Part shown: piece by piece, positions 1 to 6,622 of the stretch
Numbering within the stretch: the first letter of the stretch is position 1
Layout: every line of letters begins with the position of its first letter
Origin: Candidatus Falkowbacteria bacterium CG10_big_fil_rev_8_21_14_0_10_43_10
GTDB taxonomy: Bacteria > Patescibacteriota > Patescibacteriia > Patescibacteriales > XYC2-FULL-47-12
Assembly (NCBI GenBank): GCA_002773655.1
Contig: PFAR01000035.1
Span: 1-20,238 of the forward strand
Length of the DNA stretch: 20,238 nucleotides
Direction of reading: 5' to 3'
Made by a program: the position numbers and the translations under genes
The notes under the pieces: model-generated
The model's database searches: none
The model's input: only the letters and a program-made list of their open reading frames with translations
What the model was told of the DNA's origin: nothing

Positions 1-79
1 CGATTGACAAAATAATAATCTGCCAGTTGTCTGTAACCAATTTTTTAAAACTCACGGACATAAATATTAGAATTTGTAT

Positions 80-104
80 ATTCGTACTTAATTCGTAATT
101 CGTA
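80..104. repeat. short direct-repeat tract, TTCGTA family
   Basis: Iterated TTCGTA/TTCGTAATTCGTA units lie just downstream of the glycosyltransferase stop codon. The same word family recurs at 19571-19645 and, translated in frame, at 13675-13710. I see no gene in positions 1-124. Confidence 0.5.
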
Positions 105-124
105 GGAGAGGGACTTGCATGAGA

Positions 125-1657
125 TCACCAGCGTTGTTTAGGTGTAACCCAGAAACCCAACCGCCACTTCCCTCCTAAGGCCAGCCGCGTCTGCGCCTCC
201 AGCGCCGGAATAGATCCGAAAATAATAATAATGATCGGCAGAAAAATCCATTGAACCGGCATGCTTATTATTTTAAGCATACTATATTTGGGCGGCTGTT
301 TTGGTAAAAGCAAAGTGGAAATGACTGCTGATAATATCAGACCCGCCATGGCTATCGTCATTAAAGCCCTGGTAATAAACGGCAAATTGCCGGATAATAC
401 CGTGCCGCTGAAGTCGCTTCCGCCTAAAATTAAAGGCAACCAGCCGACGACCGCGATAATCAAGGCGTTGGTCGCCCAGGAATGGAATCCGTACAGCTGA
501 ATAAAAACCCGGCCAAAGGCCTTCCGCTTAGGCATCCGCTTCCAGCTCTTGATAATATTAAAAATTAAATAAGGTATGTTTTCCACTCCCCAGCCCCAGC
601 GCTTTTGCTGTTTGTATAAATTCTTCATGGTCTGCCAGTTTGTTTTGTCCATGCAGATATCCATTGAAACTGGATAATATAAAGGCTCCACCCGGTAATT
701 GCCGCTATAGTGGCAGTAGCAGTGCCAGAATATCCGCGAATCTTCGGAGACCATATTGGTGGACCAAAAATCAATGTCGACCAAGGCTTTCCAACTCATT
801 GAATGCGAGGAATAAGTGGCCAGCTTCTCCTGGCGGATTTGCTGCATCATCTGCCAAAAGGTATTGCTGGTCGCGGAAATGCGGGAAAAAAAAGGCGCTT
901 CCCATAAATTATTATGATAAACGGGAATCGGCTGGTAGCTCGCCAAGCGCGGATTTTCCACGGTTAAAAAAACGTGGGTCAGCCGGTAAAAGTAATTTTT
1001 GAATACTACCGTATCAATATCAAAAACACTGGCGATAATATTATTTTCATCCAAGCCGCTGTTGTCCAAGTATTCCCTTTTAACCGCCCGGGCCGCCCAA
1101 GTTTGGTTCGCTCCCTTGCCCTTTAGTTCTCCTTTTATTCCGTCAGGATGCGCAGTAAATAAAAAGTGCCGGAATTTTCCCGCGTATTCCTCTTTTATCC
1201 GCCGGCACATTTCTATTTGCTCCGAGCCGGCCCTTTCCTCAACGGTCAGGGCCACTATTATCTTTTCCGCCGGATAGCCGCTGTTAACAATAGCCCGCAA
1301 TGAAGCCTCTATGATTTCCCGCCCCTCTTTATATACCGGAAGAATAATCAAGTGAAAAATATTACCCCAATTTTTTAATTTTTTACATTCCGCTTCCTCG
1401 TTAATTTTTAAATTTTGTTTCATTTTGCGGTAAGCCGCGACTAAATGCAGGCTCAAGAATAAAACCAGCAGCAGCCAGTAGACATCAAAAGCAATAATAA
1501 AATAAGCTACCCAAACCGGCTGCAGCCAGGAAAACAGCGTTAAAATAAATAAAGTTCCCCAGGCCAAAAAAGCCGGTGCTATTTCCAGAGCCCGATATAA
1601 AAAACGATCCCTTCCCTCGAGATCATTGGCTGACGCTACTTTTAAATAATTAACCAT
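125..1657 (-). CDS. membrane-anchored family 2 glycosyltransferase
   Basis: A 510-residue processive-type GT2 enzyme, probably polymerising or adding sugars at the cytoplasmic face of the membrane. Two membrane helices lie near residues 28-46 and 52-75. The GT-A catalytic domain spans about 100-360 and starts with ILPVYKEG. It has a metal-binding DxD (DID, 213-215), a catalytic-base-like SED (304-306) and a QQKRWGWG motif (350-357) matching the Q/RxxRW signature of cellulose and chitin synthase-like enzymes. Further helices lie near 385-411, 428-450 and 463-483. The ATG start at 1657 has no Shine-Dalgarno sequence. It is the last gene of the three-gene minus operon, 25 bp after the ATPase gene. 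The sugar donor and product cannot be read from the sequence. The family call is solid; a link to the upstream ATPase is inference from gene order. Confidence 0.85.
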   Translation of the reverse strand: MVNYLKVASANDLEGRDRFLYRALEIAPAFLAWGTLFILTLFSWLQPVWVAYFIIAFDVYWLLLVLFLSLHLVAAYRKMKQNLKINEEAECKKLKNWGNIFHLIILPVYKEGREIIEASLRAIVNSGYPAEKIIVALTVEERAGSEQIEMCRRIKEEYAGKFRHFLFTAHPDGIKGELKGKGANQTWAARAVKREYLDNSGLDENNIIASVFDIDTVVFKNYFYRLTHVFLTVENPRLASYQPIPVYHNNLWEAPFFSRISATSNTFWQMMQQIRQEKLATYSSHSMSWKALVDIDFWSTNMVSEDSRIFWHCYCHYSGNYRVEPLYYPVSMDICMDKTNWQTMKNLYKQQKRWGWGVENIPYLIFNIIKSWKRMPKRKAFGRVFIQLYGFHSWATNALIIAVVGWLPLILGGSDFSGTVLSGNLPFITRALMTIAMAGLILSAVISTLLLPKQPPKYSMLKIISMPVQWIFLPIIIIIFGSIPALEAQTRLALGGKWRLGFWVTPKQRW

Positions 1658-1682
1658 ATAATTATTAGCCGCTGGCCGGCAA

Positions 1683-3338
1683 CTAATTAATTTTAATTAC
1701 CTTTCCCTCCTGCAGCTTGCCATTTTTTTGCTTATTATAAAAATTCTTCGCGCCTTGGCTGTCTTGTTTATCAAAATTTTTCCGCGCTGGATTAGCGTCA
1801 TTTATTTTTCGGCCCTTAAAATCAACCGCTCCCTGGCTCATCGCCTCATTTAAAGAAACTCCGACATCCTCCAACAGATTATTTTCTTCTTTTTCTTCTT
1901 CGGGCTTCGGGGCCGCTTGGCGTACCGGCATGCTTTCCCATCTCCTCTTTTCTGCTCCCCCCCCATCGTTTTTTCTTTTTCTATCTTTCAGTTCCCTATT
2001 CCTCGGCTGGCCGGAATTTAAATTGTCTTTCCGCTGGGTATCTTTGTCTTCATCATCAAGCAAACCATGCCAGCGCATTATTTTTTCTTCCACAATACTC
2101 CTCTCCGAAGCGTATCTTTCACGCGAAATTTTTATTACTTTCTGTTCGTTATTTGTCTCTTCTTCCAGACCCTTCGGCGGCAAACCAGTCGCGGAAAAAG
2201 GGTTGGATGCTATTCCGTCAATCATTAACTTAATATAAAAGTTGTATTTTGGCAAATTAACCAGATCGCCCTCTTCATATTGCGGCTCAAATTCCTTTAC
2301 CAATACCTCCGCGTCAGCCGCTCCCACCCGAAAAACAACTAAAGTGCCGACGTTCCCCTGAATCGCCGCCCAGACATCTTCATCTAATTGGGCAATATAT
2401 TGGTGGGCCATAATTAAATTAAGGCGGTATTTCCGCGCTTCGGACAGAATGTTGGCGAAACTGGTAGTGGCAAAATTCTGGAATTCATCGACGTAAAGAT
2501 AAAAATCTCGGCGGTCGTTTTCTCTTATGTCCACTCTGCTCATTACGGCCAGCTGCATTTTAGTGATCATCATTGCTCCCAGGAGAGCGGAGTTATCTTC
2601 TCCAATATGCCCTTTGGAAAGGTTGAGCAGCAATATTTTTCCTTCATCCATGATATTCCGCAGGTCCAGACTTGATTTCACCTGGCCGACTATGTTGCGG
2701 ATGAGCGAACTGGATAAAAACTGCCCGACTTTATTTTGAATTGGCGAAACCGCTTCCGACGCGAATTTATCCGCGTAGCCGGCGAACTCATTAACCCAAA
2801 AAGCTTTAACTACTGGATCCTGTATCTTCTCAATTACTTTTTTGCGGTAAACTTTGTCGGAAAGCATTCGGGTTATCCCCATCAAGGTCGAACTCGGGTA
2901 ATCCAGAATGGCTAAAATGGCGTTGCGCAAAATATACTCCAGGCGGGGTCCCCAGGAGTCCGCCCATAGTTTTTGAAAAATTCCGATCAGTCCCGAAGCC
3001 ACTAAATGGCGGTGCTCTGGAGAAACTTTTTCCACCACGTTAAAAGCGATGGGATATTCAATATCCGCCGGATTAAAATAAATAACATCATTAATGCGGT
3101 TGGGCGGTATGTACTTTATCACTTTTTCCACCAAATCTCCGTGCGGATCCACGACTGCCACACCCCTACCCGCTTGAATATCATTAATAATCATATTCTC
3201 CTGCAGTACTGATTTCCCCATGCCGGTCTTTCCAATAATATACATATGGCGGCGGCGGTCGTCTACTTTTATGCCAAAACGCTGCGGATGGTTGCGAAAA
3301 TTGGTTTCGGCAAAAATTGTTACTGAATTATTTTGCAT
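1683..3338 (-). CDS. TraG/VirD4-like (DUF87/HerA-type) ATPase
   Basis: A 551-residue ATPase of the VirD4/TraG/HerA superfamily, which forms hexameric motors that move DNA or protein across membranes. Walker A is GKTGMGKS at 36-43, following the MYIIGK strand. A conserved VVDPHGDL strand lies at 62-69. Walker B with its catalytic acid is FYLYVDEFQNF at 279-289. A glutamine-bearing AHQY sensor lies at 311-314. From about residue 390 the protein is a hydrophilic, Lys/Glu/Asn-rich and probably disordered tail. There is no membrane segment of its own. The gene immediately upstream, 27 bp away, encodes a one-TM partner that probably supplies the anchor, so the pair looks like a coupling ATPase split into two chains. 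No relaxase, pilin or VirB-type gene is visible, so conjugation is not supported here; the cargo is unknown. Confidence 0.85.
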   Translation of the reverse strand: MQNNSVTIFAETNFRNHPQRFGIKVDDRRRHMYIIGKTGMGKSVLQENMIINDIQAGRGVAVVDPHGDLVEKVIKYIPPNRINDVIYFNPADIEYPIAFNVVEKVSPEHRHLVASGLIGIFQKLWADSWGPRLEYILRNAILAILDYPSSTLMGITRMLSDKVYRKKVIEKIQDPVVKAFWVNEFAGYADKFASEAVSPIQNKVGQFLSSSLIRNIVGQVKSSLDLRNIMDEGKILLLNLSKGHIGEDNSALLGAMMITKMQLAVMSRVDIRENDRRDFYLYVDEFQNFATTSFANILSEARKYRLNLIMAHQYIAQLDEDVWAAIQGNVGTLVVFRVGAADAEVLVKEFEPQYEEGDLVNLPKYNFYIKLMIDGIASNPFSATGLPPKGLEEETNNEQKVIKISRERYASERSIVEEKIMRWHGLLDDEDKDTQRKDNLNSGQPRNRELKDRKRKNDGGGAEKRRWESMPVRQAAPKPEEEKEENNLLEDVGVSLNEAMSQGAVDFKGRKINDANPARKNFDKQDSQGAKNFYNKQKNGKLQEGKVIKIN

Positions 3339-3365
3339 ATTTAGAATATTTTTCTGCGTTTTTTA

Positions 3366-4823
3366 TTACCCGATCGGCAGATTATCAGGCGGGGCCTCTT
3401 GTTTCACGGCGGCTCCTGTTTTTATGCTGCCGCTTTCTATGCTGAATATCTCTTTCTCCTCTTTATCAGCAAATGACGCTTCGCCCGGATTGATTATTTC
3501 TGAGCTTAAATCGCTGGTTGAGCCTTCCACTGGAAGATAACTGGGCGCTTCGCTTTTGCGGCTGGGTATTTTTTGCAGCATCGGCGCCTTAACCGCCAGT
3601 TCAATCGGGAAATACCATAGACTGGCCAGCTCCTCTATATTTAAAACTCCCGGCAAGCGGCCCAGCCAGTTGCTGCGCGATTTATAAGCCGCCATTATCC
3701 TGTTTTTACGGACGGCCAGGCGCGATTCTTTCCAAAAATAGCTTGTCTTTGTGACGGTCTTTTCCATATCCGGCTTTAACTGGTTTAAGTCCTGTGTGTT
3801 ATATTGTTTTATAACGCCCACGAACGAGTTGGCCCGCTTGCTGTTAAAGACTTCTTTCTCGGCGATATAAATAAACCTTATTTTAACATTAAAACCAATT
3901 TTGGAAACTTTCTGCTGAATCGCCTCAATCCTTTTCTTCTGAACCGGCCTTAAGTTCATCATGTTGACATCTTTTTCTTCCGAATCTTTTTCTTCAATCT
4001 CTCCCCACAGCGGGATGATAAGCTCGCTAAAAAAAGATAGCGCCTTTAAAAAGCTGTCAAAAGTTTTGTCCACAATATTCTTTTTTCCTTTTATCTTTTC
4101 GCCTATAACCCTGGATATTTCTGACGACGCCTCCGCTTCCCACTCTTTGCCGATTGGGGTGACAATAATCTGATACCAGCATTGTTCGCCCGGCCGCAAA
4201 CTGCTAAAAAGCTCCATTAAGGCCGCCATCGGATCTTTAAATTCTCCGGTAAACTGATGTTCAAAATCCAAATAAGTCCTGATCGGATAAGCGCTATTAC
4301 TTGGTAAAATCCACTCGCCCCCCCAAATTTCGTAGTTTTCATCGGGAAACCGGTCAGGATACCCTTCGGTATAATCATTAACTTCAGCTATCTCCGCGCT
4401 CGGATACTGGGCGTAAACCATTGCTTCCATCATATCTTTATATTTTTTTTCCCCTCTCATCAGCATCTGCGTGTATCCGTCTATGCTGACTATCTCAAAG
4501 CTAAAACTACCCTGCGTTTTGCCCTCCCAGTAATCTTCAATTAAGGTATTGGTGCTGTGCGCTCCAGCCAGATGGGCAAACATATTTTCTACCGCCCGGG
4601 GCGACTGCTCGTTGCCGATGGGTATATCAATCGCCAGGAGGACAAACTCCCGCCGGCCTCCGTATTGATTCTGGCGGTAATAAACCCAAACTTTAAAAAT
4701 ACCCCAGAGCAGGACAAGGGCGAGCGGTATCCAGCCGAAATATAAAAAAAACTTAGCCAATAAAATATCCGCGGGCATTTCAAAGATTGCTAATATTTTG
4801 TCTAGGTTGATGACTACATCCAT
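3366..4823 (-). CDS. one-TM envelope protein partnering the TraG-like ATPase
   Basis: A 485-residue protein of unknown function. One strong membrane helix lies at about 25-48, followed by a large soluble alpha/beta region to about 420 and an acidic, Pro/Ser-rich, probably disordered tail. Near 402-415 is an SLWYFPIE motif, resembling the sequence that precedes the P-loop in long single-chain TraG/HerA-type proteins. With the ATPase lacking its own TM region, this suggests a two-chain version of such a machine; this is inference. The ATG at 4823 was preferred over a TTG two codons upstream (4829). Neither has a ribosome binding site. It is the first gene of the operon, behind a leader of about 215 nt. 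I recall similar proteins paired with such ATPases in candidate-phyla genomes, possibly the family called DUF8128, but cannot verify this. Confidence 0.7.
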   Translation of the reverse strand: MDVVINLDKILAIFEMPADILLAKFFLYFGWIPLALVLLWGIFKVWVYYRQNQYGGRREFVLLAIDIPIGNEQSPRAVENMFAHLAGAHSTNTLIEDYWEGKTQGSFSFEIVSIDGYTQMLMRGEKKYKDMMEAMVYAQYPSAEIAEVNDYTEGYPDRFPDENYEIWGGEWILPSNSAYPIRTYLDFEHQFTGEFKDPMAALMELFSSLRPGEQCWYQIIVTPIGKEWEAEASSEISRVIGEKIKGKKNIVDKTFDSFLKALSFFSELIIPLWGEIEEKDSEEKDVNMMNLRPVQKKRIEAIQQKVSKIGFNVKIRFIYIAEKEVFNSKRANSFVGVIKQYNTQDLNQLKPDMEKTVTKTSYFWKESRLAVRKNRIMAAYKSRSNWLGRLPGVLNIEELASLWYFPIELAVKAPMLQKIPSRKSEAPSYLPVEGSTSDLSSEIINPGEASFADKEEKEIFSIESGSIKTGAAVKQEAPPDNLPIG

Positions 4824-4898
4824 GTTCAAAAAGATTTATACATGTTAAAACCAACATCAAACCCTTAATACGAATACTTCCTGCAGATTAAACTGTCG

Positions 4899-4960
4899 TC
4901 AGATGAATGCGAATGCCGCAAAAATATATAAAATTTTTCGTGGCATTCGCATTCATTTGA
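4899..4960. repeat. long hairpin (15-bp perfect inverted repeat) in operon leader
   Basis: ATGAATGCGAATGCC at 4903-4917 is the exact reverse complement of 4942-4956. Pairing extends outward with one wobble to 4899/4960 and partly inward (AAAA/TTTT). It lies in the 5' leader of the minus operon. There is no U-tract on the minus strand, so it is not a terminator of that strand. It may be a mobile palindromic repeat or a leader structure. Confidence 0.75.
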
Positions 4961-5004
4961 GTTTTTGAGTTAATGTAGATACGTACAACGGATTTGCATT
5001 GATG

Positions 5005-5014
5005 GTTCGCGAAC
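5005..5014. promoter_or_regulatory. GTTCGCGAAC palindrome, possible operator
   Basis: A perfect 10-bp GC-rich palindrome in AT-rich sequence, about 25 bp downstream of the predicted minus-strand start of transcription. It could be a repressor site; nothing in the window identifies a cognate regulator. Confidence 0.25.
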
Positions 5015-5045
5015 GGTTTAAGTAAGCGCATATTTTCTTGAACAT

Positions 5046-5075
5046 ATTATACCACATTTTTATCTTTCTACACAA
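5046..5075 (-). promoter_or_regulatory. promoter of the TraG-like ATPase operon
   Basis: On the minus strand there is a TATAAT -10 with an extended TGG (TGGTATAAT; plus 5046-5054). A weak -35, TTGTGT, lies 18 bp upstream (plus 5070-5075). It sits directly after the terminator of the upstream gene and would give a leader of about 215 nt. Confidence 0.5.
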
Positions 5076-5107
5076 ATAAAAAATGCCCTGAATTAACAGG
5101 GACATTT
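5073..5107 (-). terminator. intrinsic terminator of the sigma4/HARE gene
   Basis: On the minus strand an AAATG-CCCTG arm (5103-5107 and 5097-5101, one bulged base) pairs with 5081-5090 around a 6-nt loop. A T-rich run follows (plus 5073-5083 is A-rich). It begins about 12 nt after the stop codon at 5119. Confidence 0.75.
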
Positions 5108-5118
5108 TCTATTTTTAT

Positions 5119-6327
5119 TTATTGCGCTAATTTGTATTTTTCACTCTCTTTAATAAATTTTTCTTTGTTCATCAGGGCTAAATTAATTGTCGCTTTTTTT
5201 ACTAAGCGCTTTTCTAAGACGCGTTCTGTTATTTCATCTTTGCTTAAGGGCTTGTCTGTTTCTTTTAAAACTTGCGCGACCACGTCGCTGACGGTCCCAT
5301 TATCGTATCCCCACTCTTTAAGGGCATAAATGCCGCGGCCGATCAGGACGTACTTTTCATCAAGAATAAGCTCATTGTGGACGGTAGCCGCGTTAGCTTT
5401 CTTATGGTCAAATGACATTTTATTAATTTTTTCGGCAATCTCCTTAAAATGCAGCGGCTTGGCATGATTTTTCATTACTAAATATATTTTGTGGTTGACA
5501 GTTTTGGGAGAGACTTCCGGCCATTCGCTAATGCCCCAGTAGCCGTATTTATTCTGCCGAAGGTTTTTGCTGGAGCGAAGCAAGGAATATAAAGCTTTGT
5601 TTTCGTTTATAATCTCGCCTTTCTCTTTAAAGTTATCATTTTTTATGACGCTGCTGATATCAAAATTATTGCTCGCCTGGAAACGGCTCTCGTGCTTTTT
5701 GTATATTTCGCTTTCTTTTAAAAGATTGATTATTTCCTCGGTGAGTAAAATTCTTTTCAGTTCATTTAATTTATCCAATAAGTACTGCAACGTTTCTTCC
5801 AGATGATCGATTGAAGCGAATTTAAGCTTCCATAAATTGTCATAATGGGAATTTTCCTTTACATGGTCAAACTCGTCGGAGAGTAATTTTGTTAAAATAA
5901 AGGCATAACGGTTCTTTAAAACCTCAAGTTCGGATTTCTGTTCTCCATTAGCCAGAAGCGAAAGATAGCTTAAATTATCAATTAAATACTGATGCTCCAT
6001 TATACCGCCGTGCTCTTCCAGCAGGCTGTTTATAATATTCTTTAAACTGGCGGTGTATTTATCAAATTCGGCGTGTTTCCTGATTTTGTCAATAGCGCTG
6101 TTTTCAATCTGGCGGATGCGCTCGCGGGTTAAATTATATAAATTGCCGATTGATTCTAAAGTAACCTTTTTATTATTTTGCAAACCAAAACGCTGGGATA
6201 AAACTTCCCTTTCTTTATCCCGCAATACGCTAAAAAGCATATCTACAATAACGCCGCTATCTAAAATAGCCGCTTCCTCCCTAACGGAATTGTCTAAAAT
6301 TGTGTCTAAAATTGATTTATTTTGCAT
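5119..6327 (-). CDS. sigma region-4 / HARE-HTH transcription regulator
   Basis: A 402-residue DNA-binding protein. Residues 34-86 match sigma-70 region 4, with a helix-turn-helix around VTLESIGNLYNLTRERIRQIE. Sigma regions 1-3 are absent, including the region 2 that melts the -10, so it cannot be an ordinary sigma factor. A helical linker follows to about 270. Residues 274-339 resemble the HARE-HTH winged helix of the RNA polymerase delta subunit (KPLHFKEIAEKI ... GRGIYALKEWG), and a second winged helix follows at 342-402. The ATG at 6327 was chosen over an upstream TTG at 6345; neither has a Shine-Dalgarno sequence. It has its own strong promoter and terminator, so it is monocistronic, and it is divergent from the Hsp100 gene. 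Similar genes are sometimes labelled RpoD or RpoE, which overstates the evidence. The target is unknown. Confidence 0.8.
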   Translation of the reverse strand: MQNKSILDTILDNSVREEAAILDSGVIVDMLFSVLRDKEREVLSQRFGLQNNKKVTLESIGNLYNLTRERIRQIENSAIDKIRKHAEFDKYTASLKNIINSLLEEHGGIMEHQYLIDNLSYLSLLANGEQKSELEVLKNRYAFILTKLLSDEFDHVKENSHYDNLWKLKFASIDHLEETLQYLLDKLNELKRILLTEEIINLLKESEIYKKHESRFQASNNFDISSVIKNDNFKEKGEIINENKALYSLLRSSKNLRQNKYGYWGISEWPEVSPKTVNHKIYLVMKNHAKPLHFKEIAEKINKMSFDHKKANAATVHNELILDEKYVLIGRGIYALKEWGYDNGTVSDVVAQVLKETDKPLSKDEITERVLEKRLVKKATINLALMNKEKFIKESEKYKLAQ

Positions 6328-6393
6328 AAAACTAATTTCTGCCAAGCATGAAAATTAGCTTATTTAGCTTATTAAAAAATTCTTATTGCTAAC

Positions 6394-6422
6394 AATATAT
6401 CATATTTTCTAAAAATAGTCAA
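6394..6422 (-). promoter_or_regulatory. promoter of the sigma4/HARE gene
   Basis: On the minus strand: TTGACT (plus 6417-6422), a 17-bp spacer, and TATATT (plus 6394-6399) with an extended TGA just before it. Transcription would start near 6387, about 60 nt upstream of the ATG. Confidence 0.7.
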
Positions 6423-6513
6423 ATATTTTAATTAATTTCAAAAAAAATAATCTAATTTTAGCCTATTTATGCTACTATTTATCTAAAAAGCATTTAATGA
6501 TTTAAGCAAAAAT

Positions 6514-6542
6514 TTGACAAAATAAAACTCTCTCCTTATAAT
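6514..6542 (+). promoter_or_regulatory. consensus promoter of the Hsp100 gene
   Basis: Perfect TTGACA (6514-6519), a 17-bp spacer and perfect TATAAT (6537-6542). The start of transcription is expected near 6549, inside the CIRCE operator, so bound HrcA would block initiation. Confidence 0.9.
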
Positions 6543-6546
6543 AAAA

Positions 6547-6573
6547 TTAGCGCTCTTGTTTAGAGACTGCTAA
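6547..6573 (+). promoter_or_regulatory. CIRCE operator (HrcA-binding inverted repeat)
   Basis: TTAGCGCTC, then exactly 9 nt, then GACTGCTAA. The family consensus is TTAGCACTC-N9-GAGTGCTAA, so 16 of 18 arm positions match with the correct spacer. It overlaps the predicted transcription start of the Hsp100 gene, the position expected for repression by HrcA. hrcA itself is not in the window. Confidence 0.85.
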
Positions 6574-6609
6574 CATATTACTCTGTTCCCTTTTTCCATA
6601 AGAGGGTTA

Positions 6610-6616
6610 GGGTGAG
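6610..6616 (+). promoter_or_regulatory. Shine-Dalgarno-like site of the Hsp100 gene
   Basis: GGGTGAG lies 6 nt before the ATG at 6623 and sits within GAGGGTTAGGGTGAG. The same word is found at the edge of the big repeat at 17976-17992, so the ribosome binding site may derive from a repeat end. Most genes in this window have no such site. Confidence 0.55.
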
Positions 6617-6622
6617 AAAATT

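Noticed and set aside
104..127. GGAGAGGGACTTGCATGAG resembling the antisense of a tRNA 3' end
   Set aside because: No T-loop consensus, acceptor stem or remaining tRNA body; the sequence includes the glycosyltransferase stop codon.
261..500. Plus-strand ORF with a lipoprotein-like start (hydrophobic stretch then LGGC)
   Set aside because: It is antisense to the C-terminal membrane helices of the GT2 gene, which explains the hydrophobic start; no promoter or family.
1683..3338. A conjugative type IV secretion locus
   Set aside because: Only a coupling-type ATPase and a one-TM partner are present; no relaxase, pilin or VirB-like genes.
4899..4960. The 15-bp inverted repeat as a terminator of the minus-strand gene
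   Set aside because: No T-run on the minus strand, and a better terminator already exists at 5073-5107.
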